Position numbers and translations under genes: made by a program. The notes under the pieces are model-generated. The model was not told the origin of the DNA, made no database searches, and worked only from the letters and a program-made list of their open reading frames with translations. From contig NZ_RFLW01000003.1 of the NCBI RefSeq assembly GCF_003719295.1, positions 124,001 through 188,000 of the forward strand: a stretch of 64,000 bases of DNA, in the 5' to 3' direction. The stretch is from Haliea alexandrii. Lineage in GTDB: Bacteria; Pseudomonadota; Gammaproteobacteria; Pseudomonadales; Halieaceae. This document shows positions 1 to 8,273 of this stretch, piece by piece (positions within the stretch are counted from its first letter, which is position 1; each line of letters begins with the position of its first letter).

Positions 1-531
1 GGACGACAAGGGCGTACGGATCTGGTGCGCCAGCCGCGCCGCCATTTCACCCAGCGCGCTCAGGCGCTGTTCGCGGCCCACCTGTGCCTGCAGGTCGTGC
101 AGTTCGGTGGTGTCGGTCACCAGCACCAGCGTCTCGCCCTGCTGCGCCAGATGGCGGCTGTGCAGCGATAGATGCCGCTCCGGCTCGCGCTCGCGTATGC
201 GCGCCTGCACGGCGGGCCAGTCTTCACCCAGCAGCGGCTCCCCAAACAGCGCCACCGCCTCCGGGTTGGCGTCGCGCACCTGTTGGCGCTCATCAACCAG
301 CAACACACCGCCCGGCAGCATGGCCATCAGGGAAGCCAGCCGCTCGAGCAGGCGCTCCTTCTCCGCCAACTCATCCAGCCGCGCCGAACGCGAGGCTGCG
401 AGCTCCTCGTTGAGGCGCGCTACCCGCGACTCAAGGTCGCGGTAGGAGGCATCCAGTTGATGTGAGACCTCGGCAAGGCTGCGAAAAGCCGCTTCCAGGT
501 CGTGTTTTTCGAGGGGTACTGCCTGCTGCAT
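1..531 (-). CDS. flrB: FlrB/FleS flagellar sensor histidine kinase (N-terminal part)
   Basis: Partial gene: 177 codons from the ATG run off the window edge at base 1. Residues about 10-65 are a charged, probably coiled-coil segment, residues about 66-140 look like a PAS domain, and the open end is the phosphoacceptor H-box, reading ALGEMAARLAHQIRTPLSS with the likely phosphorylated His at residue 169. No transmembrane segment is visible, which fits the cytosolic PAS kinases FlrB and FleS. In that family the kinase phosphorylates the sigma-54 activator FlrC/FleR to switch on the basal-body and hook genes. It lies just downstream of flrA on the same strand, behind its own sigma-54 promoter. A GGTGGA ribosome-binding site precedes the ATG. 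The ATPase domain and any flrC lie outside the window. Confidence 0.9.
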   Translation of the reverse strand, partial: MQQAVPLEKHDLEAAFRSLAEVSHQLDASYRDLESRVARLNEELAASRSARLDELAEKERLLERLASLMAMLPGGVLLVDERQQVRDANPEAVALFGEPLLGEDWPAVQARIREREPERHLSLHSRHLAQQGETLVLVTDTTELHDLQAQVGREQRLSALGEMAARLAHQIRTPLSS

Positions 532-574
532 GATCGAGTTCCACCGAGCGCTATCACGCCATTGCGGCAGTCAA

Positions 575-590
575 AGCAAAAGCCATGCCC
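575..590 (-). promoter_or_regulatory. sigma-54 promoter of flrB
   Basis: Read on the minus strand the sequence is GGGCATGGCTTTTGCT. GG and GC have the exact 12-base register of the sigma-54 consensus TGGCACG-N4-TTGCW; only the first T and the C of GGCAC differ. Predicted transcription start is about base 564, giving a leader of about 33 bases before the flrB ATG. An FlrA-dependent sigma-54 promoter before flrBC is what the Vibrio and Pseudomonas hierarchies predict. Confidence 0.75.
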
Positions 591-656
591 AAAGTAGAAT
601 TCATCGATTTTTCAGCAGCTTAGAAATAAAACGGGAAGGCCGGCCAGCCGTCGGCG

Positions 657-1760
657 TCAGGAATCTGACGGCACCGCATCGCGCTGCAATGCAAACTTGC
701 GCATCTTCTCCACCAGGGTGGTGCGCTGCAAACCGAGCAACTGCGCCGCGCGCGCCACCACCCAGCCACTGCGCTCCAGCGCCTGCAGCAGCAAGCTGCG
801 CTCGGTGTCAGCGAGGTGCTGTTTGAGATCCAGGCCGTCCGGGCCCAGTTGCAGGGTTTCAGCCTGTGAGGCGGCTACCGGCACTTCGTGGGACACACCC
901 GGGGCCACCGCGCGAGGCGCACCGTCGTCCGGCGCTTCACCCTCGACACCATGCGCGGACGCCGGGGGCGGTTGAGCGGGGTCGAAGCCTTCGCAGAATT
1001 TCGGCGGCAGGTCGGCAAAACCCACCTCGGAACCGGGAAACAGAATGGCCAAACGCTCGACGAGATTGTTCAGTTCACGCACGTTGCCCGGCCAGGCGTA
1101 CTGCTGCAGGGCCGCCATGGCATCCGCCGCAAGCGCCACGCTGTCGCGCTGTTCGCGCGCCAACTGGGCCAGAAAGTGCTGCACCAGCACCGGCACATCC
1201 TCTGGTCGAGCCCGCAAGGCCGGCACCTCAATCGGAAACACATTGAGGCGGTAGTAGAGGTCTGCGCGGAAACGGCCATCCTCAACGCGCTGCTCAAGAT
1301 CCTGGTGAGTAGCGGCAATCACCCGCACGTCGGTGGGCTGCGAGCTGGCGCTGCCCACCCGTTCAAAACAGCGTTCCTGCAATACCCGCAGCAACTTCAC
1401 CTGCATGGGCAGGGGCATGTCGCCGATCTCATCCAGAAACAGTGTGCCGCCCGCCGCCAACTCGAAGCGGCCACGCCGGGTGCTGATGGCGCCGGTAAAT
1501 GCGCCCTTCTCGTGCCCGAACAGCTCGGACTCCAGCAGCTCTGCCGGAATGGCCCCACAGTTCACCGGCACAAACGGCCCCCGGGCGCGCGGCGAAGCGC
1601 TGTGAATACCGCGGGCAACCACTTCCTTGCCGGTGCCGGACTCACCCAGAATGAGGACCGTGGCATCACTGCCCGCCACCTGCTGCACCAACCGGCGAAT
1701 TGCACGCATGGCAGCACTGGGGCCCACAATCGGAGAAGAAATGTCAGAATACTGGGGCAA
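657..1760 (-). CDS. flrA: FlrA/FleQ-type sigma-54 activator lacking the N-terminal receiver-like domain
   Basis: Master flagellar activator of the bacterial enhancer-binding family. It has Walker A GESGTGKE at about residues 39-46, the sigma-54 contact loop GAFTGA at about 86-91, Walker B around LFLDEIGD, and a C-terminal Fis-type helix-turn-helix with the FleQ hallmark [13 protein letters not shown]. FleQ and FlrA are about 470-490 residues; this protein is about 367 because the N-terminal REC-like domain (about 130 residues) is missing. The FleQ LFRS motif that contacts c-di-GMP aligns with ISSP, and the N of VVARN is G. The start is uncertain. I chose TTG at 1760 because it follows a GGA and leaves a leader after the predicted promoter; TTG at 1799 would be almost leaderless. 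An alignable missing domain is not found upstream, where an unrelated PilZ gene ends at 1863. Confidence 0.9.
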   Translation of the reverse strand: MPQYSDISSPIVGPSAAMRAIRRLVQQVAGSDATVLILGESGTGKEVVARGIHSASPRARGPFVPVNCGAIPAELLESELFGHEKGAFTGAISTRRGRFELAAGGTLFLDEIGDMPLPMQVKLLRVLQERCFERVGSASSQPTDVRVIAATHQDLEQRVEDGRFRADLYYRLNVFPIEVPALRARPEDVPVLVQHFLAQLAREQRDSVALAADAMAALQQYAWPGNVRELNNLVERLAILFPGSEVGFADLPPKFCEGFDPAQPPPASAHGVEGEAPDDGAPRAVAPGVSHEVPVAASQAETLQLGPDGLDLKQHLADTERSLLLQALERSGWVVARAAQLLGLQRTTLVEKMRKFALQRDAVPSDS

Positions 1761-1810
1761 CCGTATCAATCCATGTACACAGCCAGAAAGGAAGAACAAC
1801 CACGGCGCAG

Positions 1811-1839
1811 AGTCTGCGCAGCTGAGCGTGAACTGTCAA
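1811..1839 (-). promoter_or_regulatory. sigma-70-like promoter of flrA
   Basis: Minus-strand TTGACA (1834-1839), 17-base spacer, then CAGACT (1811-1816). The -35 is perfect and the -10 weak. It lies between the PilZ gene stop and the flrA start, so flrA can be transcribed apart from the upstream gene. A housekeeping-type promoter suits a class I regulator. Confidence 0.5.
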
Positions 1840-1848
1840 CTTATTGAC
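1835..1848. promoter_or_regulatory. FleQ-box-like palindrome over the flrA -35 element
   Basis: Minus strand GTCAATAAGTTGAC. It fits the P. aeruginosa FleQ recognition consensus GTCaNTAAAtTGAC at all but one central position. It covers the -35 of the predicted flrA promoter, the place expected for autorepression. Family consensus is from knowledge; autorepression is inference. Confidence 0.6.
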
Positions 1849-1862
1849 GGAGAAAAGCGCGA

Positions 1863-2426
1863 TTAATCTCCGCTGTGGGCGCGACGATAAGCAACCTCCC
1901 GGCGGTGATGGCGGAAAATGAGCTTTTCCAGCCACACCCGGGCGGCGCCCGCCAGGCCAACGAAGCGCACCGTGTTGCCACCGTCCGCCAATTCTTCCGG
2001 GCTACTGATGACTTCACCATAGCAACACAGTGGTTTGGGCAAGCCCCGCTGAATGTACAGCTCGAGGAAAATACGGGCGCCCGCCGGTGGGCCCTCGCCC
2101 TTCCAGCTCACCTGCTCGGCAGACACCTGCACCGCGCTCACCGGCGGGATATCCAGCTCGTGGTACACCAGCGCGCTGACCAGATCGAGCACCAGATTCA
2201 GCTTCAGGTCGAGCCGGGCAATGTCCTGCTGCACGCCGGGCGGCGAGTCCGTATCGTCCTTGGTGTTGAGCCCATCGCCCACCGCCGACACGGCACGCAG
2301 GAAGCTCTCGTTGGACGCGTTGACCATGGCCAGGTGAGTCTGCTCGGGCTCGTAGTCAACCGGCTTCCAGGACAGCGCAATGTTATCGCTATAGACAAGG
2401 CCGTTGCCGGCGCTCTTGCTGCTCAT
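1863..2426 (-). CDS. atypical PilZ-domain protein (putative c-di-GMP receptor)
   Basis: A 187-residue cytosolic protein without signal peptide or membrane segment. It resembles the atypical PilZ family: a middle helical stretch (QQDIARLDLKLNLVLDLVSA, about residues 67-86) followed by a beta-rich part (about 95-165). The canonical RxxxR and D/NxSxxG c-di-GMP motifs are not obvious, as is usual for this variant. It lies between fliT and flrA on the same strand, where many Pseudomonas-type flagellar clusters carry a small PilZ-like gene. A role in linking c-di-GMP to flagellar output is likely but inferred from position. ATG start. Confidence 0.7.
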   Translation of the reverse strand: MSSKSAGNGLVYSDNIALSWKPVDYEPEQTHLAMVNASNESFLRAVSAVGDGLNTKDDTDSPPGVQQDIARLDLKLNLVLDLVSALVYHELDIPPVSAVQVSAEQVSWKGEGPPAGARIFLELYIQRGLPKPLCCYGEVISSPEELADGGNTVRFVGLAGAARVWLEKLIFRHHRREVAYRRAHSGD

Positions 2427-2581
2427 GCCCGATGCTCCGCAAAACCATTACGATACCACAGGGTGCAGGGGACGGAACTCCCCTGGGGGTGGCTTACATC
2501 TGGGCTGGGGCTCTCTCAGGAGCTAAAGCTTTAATCAGGGGCTGAGGGCCGTTATCGGGGGTTTAGGGGCTGCGGCGCCGG
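2427..2581 (-). other. fliT to PilZ-gene intergenic region with a stem-loop
   Basis: This 155-base gap contains a perfect 7-base inverted repeat, CAGGGGA and TCCCCTG, at 2466-2485 with a 6-base loop. No T-run follows on either strand, so a simple Rho-independent terminator is not supported. I could not pick out a promoter with confidence. Confidence 0.4.
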
Positions 2582-2992
2582 TCAGGGTTGCGACTTCACC
2601 CGCTCATAGTGGCCGATCGCCGAACGCGTACGCACCTGTGCGACACCTTGCTGTAATACCGCATCGCGCGCCTTGCTGAGGTGGGCCATCATTTCTTCGT
2701 TGAGGTGGAGGATGGCGGCCAATGCCTCGGCGACCAGCTCCGCATGCTCGGTGGAAACGGCCTCCTTGAAGCAGCGCGCCAGGTCGTCGCGACGGTCCTG
2801 CTCGCGCGCGGCTACGGCGTCCCAGTCGCCCGCTTCGGCGAGGGCGACCATTTCGCGGGTAACCGTCAACACGCGGGCCAACCGGCGGCATTGACTGAGT
2901 GCGGCTTCAGAGCCTTCAGCGGCTGCGAGAGAGCCTTCAGCGGCAGAAACAGAGCCCTCAGCTGCCACCACACCGGGGAAAGGCAAAATCAT
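2582..2992 (-). CDS. fliT: FliT-like flagellar export chaperone
   Basis: Small (136 residues), mostly helical, charged cytosolic protein immediately after fliS, the place of FliT in flagellar operons. FliT binds FliD (and FlhD4C2 in enterics) and delivers the cap protein to the export gate. The helical core is about residues 35-125. The ATG at 2992 overlaps the fliS stop as ATGA, so translation is coupled; a longer reading from 3031 would lie inside fliS and is unlikely. The N-terminal part holds three copies of AAEGS separated by two to three residues, which looks like a small in-frame expansion. Assignment rests mainly on position and helical character because FliT sequences are poorly conserved. 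Confidence 0.7.
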   Translation of the reverse strand: MILPFPGVVAAEGSVSAAEGSLAAAEGSEAALSQCRRLARVLTVTREMVALAEAGDWDAVAAREQDRRDDLARCFKEAVSTEHAELVAEALAAILHLNEEMMAHLSKARDAVLQQGVAQVRTRSAIGHYERVKSQP

Positions 2993-3390
2993 CCTGCGGG
3001 CCGCCGCTGTTCTGCGGGAATGCTCTCCCAACCGTCGCGAATAGTGCCCAATAAATCACGCACCTCCACCAGTGCGGCCGTATCGGCCGCTGCGCTCGCT
3101 TCAACCAGCCGCCCCTGCATATACTCGTACAAGTCGCTCAGGCGACCGGCCAGTTCCGGGCTCTGGTCATGGTCCAGGCTCACACGGAGATTGTCGATGA
3201 TGGTAATGGCCTTACCGATCAACTCACCCTGGCGACCCGTATCGCGCCGCTCCATAGCTCCCTGAGCCGAGGCGATGCGATCCATCGCACCGTCGAGCAA
3301 CATGCTGATGAGCTGGTGTGGCGATGCGTCAGTGACACCGCTCTGCACGCCCACTTGCTTGTAGGCGCTGAGCGCCTGCCTGGTATTCAT
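2989..3390 (-). CDS. fliS: FliS flagellin export chaperone
   Basis: FliS binds the C-terminal helix of flagellin in the cytosol and keeps it unfolded for export. The 133-residue protein has the family opening MNTRQALSAYKQVGVQSG, the conserved ASPHQLISMLLDGA segment and the central AITIIDNLRVSLD helix. The ATG at 3390 has an AGGCAGGA ribosome-binding site; the longer reading from GTG at 3411 overlaps the fliD stop and has no such site. It is part of fliD-fliS-fliT. Confidence 0.95.
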   Translation of the reverse strand: MNTRQALSAYKQVGVQSGVTDASPHQLISMLLDGAMDRIASAQGAMERRDTGRQGELIGKAITIIDNLRVSLDHDQSPELAGRLSDLYEYMQGRLVEASAAADTAALVEVRDLLGTIRDGWESIPAEQRRPAG

Positions 3391-3410
3391 AACGGGAATC
3401 CTGCCTGTCA

Positions 3411-4874
3411 CTAATTGGAGAAGCGATCACTGGGCAGCGGGATATTCGCCAGCTGCTCACTCACAAAACTGCCTGTGCTGTTGATCTGCGCGAGCAGACC
3501 GTCGAGCGCGTTGAATTGGGCGCGGTAGCGGGCTTCGACAGCTTCCATACGACGGTTGAGCGCTTCGCGGTCGTCAGCAATGGCATCAACGCTGCCCTGA
3601 AGCCCATCCGTACGGGTATCCAGCAAACCACCAGTGCTCAAAAAGCCATTGAGTACGCTGTCCAGACGTTGCGCAATACCCGTACTTTCACGACTGAACA
3701 AGGAGGCGAGATTCGCATTGCCATCCGCGAGCGCCGCATCAAGCCGCTCAGTGTTTATAGTCAATGTGCCGTTGGATGATGTTGTTATTCCCAGTTCCGC
3801 AAGGGAACCAAAAGGGCCATCCGGGTTTTCCACCGAGGCCGTCACCGCATTGCGCACCTGGCTGATTATCGTGCGGGCAGAAAAGTCACCCTGCAGCGCG
3901 CCAGCGCGACCACTGTCCGGATCAAAACGGGTCAAATTGGCCGATGTTGAAACAAAGGTATTGTAGGCAGTAACAAACTGCTGCATGGCGTTACGCGTGG
4001 CGGCACGGTTCTCCGCCACCACGAGGCTTGCGGGCGTGCCGCTGGTCACATCCTTGAGCGTAAGGTTCACGCCGTCGAGTGCACCCGTAACGGTGTTGCT
4101 CGCACTGGTCAAAGCGAGCCCGTTAAGCGTGAAACTGGCGTCACCCGCGGCCGCGGTCTGTGTCAGATTGGCAGCATCGGTATTGAAGGCCAGGCGAGAC
4201 AGTCCTGCAGCGTCGAGGTTATCGCCATCACCGGCATCCGCGACTGACACCTGAATGGCGTTAGCGGCGCCCGTTTCGGTTGAGCTGAATAGCAAGCGCG
4301 CGCCGCTGCCGTCGTTCACAATGGCCGCCGACACGCCTATGTCAGCCGCATTGATTGCATCACGTATACCGGCGAGCGTGTTGTTACTGCTGCCTATGGT
4401 AATGCTTGCGCTGTCTCGCTCCGGGTTCACGGTGAAGCTGTTTAGCACCTGCGGTCCTGGCACCGCTGGCGTTGCGTCCACCGTACCGAAACTGAACGTG
4501 AGCGTACCCTCGCCCACGACCTCGGCCGCCGTTGCAAAGCTGCCGGACGCCAGCGACTGGGTGCGAGCCAGGGCATCAACGGTAATGCTGTAGTTTGCGG
4601 CTGCCGCATCAGCCGAGGCTGTGGCAGTAAAAACAGAGGTATTTGAGCTAGTCGCTGTACGCTGTGTGAAAGTGCTTTCCTGACGCAGCGCCGCCGAGCG
4701 AGCCTGCAAATCTGCCAGTACGCCTTTCAATGTGCCAAAACCGGACAAGTCACTGGTGAGTGATGCCTCGCGACGCAGCAGTCTGTTCTCGACCGGTGCC
4801 CGCTCAGCAGCGACCAGCTGAGTCACCAAACCTTCTATATCCAGCCCCGAGCCAACCCCGGTTACCGAAACCAT
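3411..4874 (-). CDS. fliD: FliD flagellar filament cap (hook-associated protein 2)
   Basis: FliD forms the pentameric cap at the distal end of the growing filament and folds arriving flagellin. The 487-residue protein has the N-terminal FliD motif (GVGSGLDIEGLVTQLVAAER, about residues 6-25) and a C-terminal heptad-rich helix (about 420-475) that polymerises in the D0 domain. The middle is Ala/Ser/Thr/Asn-rich, typical of the variable surface domains. It heads a fliD-fliS-fliT unit from its own sigma-54 promoter 53 bases upstream. Confidence 0.96.
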   Translation of the reverse strand: MVSVTGVGSGLDIEGLVTQLVAAERAPVENRLLRREASLTSDLSGFGTLKGVLADLQARSAALRQESTFTQRTATSSNTSVFTATASADAAAANYSITVDALARTQSLASGSFATAAEVVGEGTLTFSFGTVDATPAVPGPQVLNSFTVNPERDSASITIGSSNNTLAGIRDAINAADIGVSAAIVNDGSGARLLFSSTETGAANAIQVSVADAGDGDNLDAAGLSRLAFNTDAANLTQTAAAGDASFTLNGLALTSASNTVTGALDGVNLTLKDVTSGTPASLVVAENRAATRNAMQQFVTAYNTFVSTSANLTRFDPDSGRAGALQGDFSARTIISQVRNAVTASVENPDGPFGSLAELGITTSSNGTLTINTERLDAALADGNANLASLFSRESTGIAQRLDSVLNGFLSTGGLLDTRTDGLQGSVDAIADDREALNRRMEAVEARYRAQFNALDGLLAQINSTGSFVSEQLANIPLPSDRFSN

Positions 4875-4926
4875 TTACAACCCCACAATCGCTTACGCGG
4901 CATCATTACCCTGTGCGTTACAGCTT

Positions 4927-4942
4927 AGCAAATAAAGTGCCA
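4927..4942 (-). promoter_or_regulatory. sigma-54 promoter of fliD
   Basis: Minus strand TGGCACTTTATTTGCT. All core positions of TGGCACG-N4-TTGCW match except the G after CAC, with exact spacing. The predicted start is about base 4916, giving a 42-base leader. A CAGCTAC/GTAGCTG inverted repeat (4941-4955) touches its upstream edge and follows the flaG stop. Confidence 0.85.
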
Positions 4943-4962
4943 GCTACCGTAGCTGAGCGCGC

Positions 4963-5388
4963 TTATCCCTCCTGATCCATGAACACACCCCTGGACGGTA
5001 ATTCCGAACCACCCAACTCGGCCTGCTGGCGGGCTAGAAAACGCGCCAGGGACACGGCTTCTTCTGAGGGAATCTGCCGCACGACCTCATCGGTGGCCTT
5101 GTCCTTCACGGTGATGATGGTAGAGCCCAAATCCTGATCGACAGAGATCTGCAGGGAGCGATTTACCGTCTGTACGTAATCAGCGATATCCCGCGAGGCC
5201 TGCGCCAGCTCTTGCGTCATGTCGCGCTGCTTTGCCTCTGGCTGCTGCGTTTCACGCGCCTGCGGCGCCGCCTTGCCGCTCGCGGCGATATCTTGCCGGG
5301 TTGCTGCATTTTGCGCGGGCGCAGATGCCGTGCTCGCGGGCAGAGTCGGTGCTGCGTTTACATTGGAAGGCGTGATTGAACTCGCCAT
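4963..5388 (-). CDS. flaG: FlaG family protein
   Basis: FlaG is a small protein of uncertain biochemical role encoded between fliC and fliD in Pseudomonas, Vibrio and relatives, where loss alters filament length. This 141-residue copy has a disordered Ala/Pro/Gln-rich N-terminal half and the conserved C-terminal core (about residues 75-125), with LQISVDQDLGSTIITVKDKA and DEVVRQIPSEEAV. The ATG has GAGGAT as ribosome-binding site. It sits 43 bases past the fliC terminator, so it is probably expressed partly by read-through from fliC. Confidence 0.9.
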   Translation of the reverse strand: MASSITPSNVNAAPTLPASTASAPAQNAATRQDIAASGKAAPQARETQQPEAKQRDMTQELAQASRDIADYVQTVNRSLQISVDQDLGSTIITVKDKATDEVVRQIPSEEAVSLARFLARQQAELGGSELPSRGVFMDQEG

Positions 5389-5431
5389 GATCGTATCCTC
5401 GTATCTGCGCTACTCAAGACCAAGCCAGAAA

Positions 5432-5464
5432 CACAAAAGGGTGAGGTGGAAACCACCTCACCCC
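5432..5464 (-). terminator. Rho-independent terminator of fliC
   Basis: On the minus strand a perfect 11-base stem (GGGTGAGGTGG with CCACCTCACCC) with a 3-base loop is followed by TTTTGTGTTT. It lies 29-61 bases after the fliC stop and is the clearest intrinsic terminator in the window. Confidence 0.9.
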
Positions 5465-5492
5465 AGTGCAACTAGCGCATGGTCTCAGCCAC

Positions 5493-6911
5493 TTACTGCA
5501 GCAGAGCCAGCACGTTCTGGGGCTGGGCATTCGCCTGCGCCAACACTGAAATACCGGCCTGCTGCAGGATCTGGGCACGCGCCAGGTTAGCCGTTTCTGC
5601 CGCAAAATCCGCATCGCGAATCCGTGAACGTGAGGCATCCAGGTTTTCGGAGGTGGTCTGCAGGCTGGTTACCACTGACTCGAAACGGTTCTGGATGGCG
5701 CCGAGGTCAGCACGCGTGGAGTTGATGGCGGTCAGTGCCGAATCTACCGCAGTGATTGCTGCGGTGGAGTTGCCCACGTTGAGAAGGTTGATGTTACTGG
5801 TAGCTGCAAATACGCCTGCGGTGAACCCCGCCGTACTGGGGCTTGCACCTCCAATCGTGAGCGTCTCGGTAGACGTCAGGTCAAACGAACCCTCTACCGC
5901 GGTGCCACCCTCGAGAGTGGTGGCCGTGTCACCTGTGCCGCCTGTTGTAACCGCAAAACTAGTGACAGAAATTGTCCCGCCGGTCGCATCAGTCAGCACA
6001 AGATTATCACCATCTGCAGCTGCCGTAATTCCCGTATTACCATTCTGCAAGTTCACGGCATCAACGATCTCCGTGAGTGTCACTTCATCATCTGCACCAG
6101 TGCCAGTAATTGTAACGGTATCAGTGAGGCCGCCAGTGGAGATATCGAACGACAGCGTATCTGTGCCGGCTGCCAGTACGCGCTCACCAGAACCTACATA
6201 GTCAACAGTATAGGTACCAGAGGTCGCAGTCGCTGATACGCCGCTAATCCCTGCCCCGGTAACAGCAGCAGCCAAGGCAGTAACGCCAGCGCCGACAGTC
6301 CCTATGTCCGTGCCATTGATCGTTAGATCGCCGGCGGTCAAAGCGCCTGTCGCTCCAGCCACAGAAATGTCAGCTGTTGCAGCACCGCCAGTATCCAGCC
6401 CCAAACCCAAAGCCGTAGAATCAACCACCGCGCTAACGGTGATCGTGTCACCAACGTTGGCACCTACCTGGAAAATCTGCGCACTGAAAGAGCCGTCCAA
6501 CAGCTTGACGCCGTTGAAGTTGGTCTGTCCTGCAACGCGGTCAATTTCAGCGATGAGCTGCTGTACTTCAGCGTCGAGCGCCGCACGGTCAGAGCTGCTG
6601 TTGGTGGCGTTGGCAGACTGTACCGCCAGTTCGCGAATACGCTGCAGGTTGTTGGTCACTTCACTCAAGGCACCCTCGGCGGTCTGCGCCAGGGAAATAC
6701 CGTCATTGGCGTTACGCGCCGCCTGGTTCAGGCCGCGGATCTGTGCGGTGAAACGCTCGGAGATGGCCAGGCCAGCCGCATCATCCTTGGCACTGTTGAT
6801 ACGCAGGCCGGAGGACAAACGCTGCAGCGAGGTCGCCACATCATTCTGGGAGCTGTTTAGGTTACGCTGAGCAGTCAGCGAGGGAATATTGGTGTTGATA
6901 ATCTGAGGCAT
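5493..6911 (-). CDS. fliC: FliC flagellin
   Basis: Structural subunit of the flagellar filament, exported through the flagellar type III system. The 472-residue protein has the canonical N-terminal D0/D1 sequence ([20 protein letters not shown], then [20 protein letters not shown]) and the C-terminal D0 helix ending in [11 protein letters not shown]. The central part, about residues 150-390, is Thr/Gly/Ala-rich and variable. The ATG at 6911 has AGAAGGA nine bases upstream; the longer reading from 6974 would begin inside the leader. Only one flagellin gene is present here. Transcription is from a sigma-28 promoter, with a 5'-terminal stem-loop in the leader and an intrinsic terminator. Confidence 0.97.
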   Translation of the reverse strand: MPQIINTNIPSLTAQRNLNSSQNDVATSLQRLSSGLRINSAKDDAAGLAISERFTAQIRGLNQAARNANDGISLAQTAEGALSEVTNNLQRIRELAVQSANATNSSSDRAALDAEVQQLIAEIDRVAGQTNFNGVKLLDGSFSAQIFQVGANVGDTITVSAVVDSTALGLGLDTGGAATADISVAGATGALTAGDLTINGTDIGTVGAGVTALAAAVTGAGISGVSATATSGTYTVDYVGSGERVLAAGTDTLSFDISTGGLTDTVTITGTGADDEVTLTEIVDAVNLQNGNTGITAAADGDNLVLTDATGGTISVTSFAVTTGGTGDTATTLEGGTAVEGSFDLTSTETLTIGGASPSTAGFTAGVFAATSNINLLNVGNSTAAITAVDSALTAINSTRADLGAIQNRFESVVTSLQTTSENLDASRSRIRDADFAAETANLARAQILQQAGISVLAQANAQPQNVLALLQ

Positions 6912-6979
6912 GGTTTCATTCCTTCTCGTTTCGCGCCGGCTTCCCCTGTGGAGTCGTCGCTGGTCACCGTCCATCGGCC

Positions 6980-6997
6980 CGGGGAGAGAGCTCCCCG
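6980..6997 (-). other. 5'-terminal stem-loop of the fliC leader
   Basis: CGGGGAG and CTCCCCG form a perfect 7-base stem with a 4-base loop. The predicted sigma-28 start is near base 7001, so the hairpin would be at the very 5' end of an approximately 90-base leader, a position known to protect abundant mRNAs from decay. Confidence 0.55.
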
Positions 6998-7007
6998 CTC
7001 AAAAGAG

Positions 7008-7034
7008 TTAGCGGACGGTGTTGAAGGAACTTTA
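7008..7034 (-). promoter_or_regulatory. sigma-28 (FliA) promoter of fliC
   Basis: Minus strand TAAA (7031-7034), 15-base spacer, TCCGCTAA (7008-7015). The consensus is TAAA-N15-GCCGATAA, so six of eight -10 bases match. It shares CCGCTA with the flgM promoter at 18496-18522. Confidence 0.85.
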
Positions 7035-7056
7035 GGCCAAGTGTCAGGTTTTTTTA

Positions 7057-8259
7057 CTAGAGGAAATTGAACAGGGACAGGCCCTGAATGCGCACATAGC
7101 TCTGCTGGGCGGCCTGCAGGGCAACCAGCTGCAGATTGAGGCGGCTGATGGCCTCGGTAACGTCCAGATCGCGCACTTCCGAGAGGGTTTCCTGCAGCTG
7201 CAGGGTGAAGGCATCATTGCTTTCCCGCAGGCTGTCTATGCGGTTCAAGCGCACGCCGAGGTCCGCCTGCTGCTCCAACATGCGGCCCAGCGCCTGGTCG
7301 AGGTTACCCAGGCCGCTGGCCACCGCATTATTCACCGCCGCAGACGCCGCGGGGCCGGTGGTGGAGGACTTCAGGCTGTCGATAATGCTCTGCACGCTGC
7401 TGAACACGTCCTGGCGCGGTGCGGCGGGCACTGTGAAGCTGTCGCCGTCCGCCGGGGTACCCTCAAAGGTCACGCTGGCGCCGTTGAAGGCGATGCTCGC
7501 GCCAGGCTCGTAGGGGCCACTGGCGACCACCACGGCGCTGCTGTCGGTAACCTCGAAGGTGACCGGGTCGGCGGGCGTTGGCTGGCTGAAGGTGATAGTG
7601 TAGGTATCGCGCTGATAGTTCGCCGCCGCGCTGCTGGCATCCACCACCGCGGTACCCGCGTTGCCGGCGGTCGCACGGATATCAAAACTGCCGTTGCCGG
7701 CGGGGATATCCATGAACACGGCGCGGCCGGAATCACGTACCGCCAGCTGTGTGTTGGGTGCCACCTGCAGGAAGCGCTGCCCGTCATCGCCGCTGTACAC
7801 CACGTCCCCACCGCTGCGACTGAAGGGCTGGGTCTGGGCCTGAAAACCGGCGAACACGAACTCGCCGTTGGCATCGCGGGTGTTGGCCAGGCTGACCAGC
7901 TCATCCAGCCGCCCTTCCATTTCGGTGGCGATGGCACGGCGGGTTTCGGGGGTCTGGGTGGCGTTGTTGGCCTGCACGGTGAGTTCGCGCACGCGCTGCA
8001 GCACGTCTGTCACGTCCTGCAGCACGGTATCCGCCAGGGCAATCTGCCCCTCGGCGAGGTTGCCGTTGCGCTGAAACTGGTCGAGCTGGGACAGGTCTTC
8101 CGTGAGGTCCAGAATCTGCACGGCGGCAATGGGGTCGTCAGCCGGGGTGGTGACCCGCAGGCCACTGGCCAGCTGCTGCTGGGTTTTCTGCAGCTGAGCC
8201 TGCTGGTTCAGGATGTTGCTGATTCCCTGCTGGAAAATCTGGGCGGTTGACAGTCGCAT
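7057..8259 (-). CDS. flgL: FlgL hook-filament junction protein (HAP3)
   Basis: FlgL joins the hook-associated protein FlgK to the filament. The 400-residue protein has the flagellin-like N-terminus (MRLSTAQIFQQGISNILNQQ, then QQLASGLRVTTPADDPIAA) and C-terminal helix (SRLNLQLVALQAAQQSYVRI ... LSLFNFL). The middle (about 190-290) is beta-rich and variable. The ATG follows flgK by 14 bases, and it is the last gene of the flgBCDEFGHIJKL series. No T-rich terminator follows before the fliC promoter. Confidence 0.96.
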   Translation of the reverse strand: MRLSTAQIFQQGISNILNQQAQLQKTQQQLASGLRVTTPADDPIAAVQILDLTEDLSQLDQFQRNGNLAEGQIALADTVLQDVTDVLQRVRELTVQANNATQTPETRRAIATEMEGRLDELVSLANTRDANGEFVFAGFQAQTQPFSRSGGDVVYSGDDGQRFLQVAPNTQLAVRDSGRAVFMDIPAGNGSFDIRATAGNAGTAVVDASSAAANYQRDTYTITFSQPTPADPVTFEVTDSSAVVVASGPYEPGASIAFNGASVTFEGTPADGDSFTVPAAPRQDVFSSVQSIIDSLKSSTTGPAASAAVNNAVASGLGNLDQALGRMLEQQADLGVRLNRIDSLRESNDAFTLQLQETLSEVRDLDVTEAISRLNLQLVALQAAQQSYVRIQGLSLFNFL

Positions 8260-8273
8260 GGGGAGCTCCGGTG

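Noticed and set aside
888-1847. Long plus-strand open frame opposite flrA
   Set aside because: It lies fully antisense to a strong AAA+ gene and has no family-like sequence; long antisense frames are expected in GC-rich codons with biased third bases.
5493-8259. Duplicate flagellins
   Set aside because: The second flagellin-like protein is FlgL by length and C-terminus; only one fliC is present.
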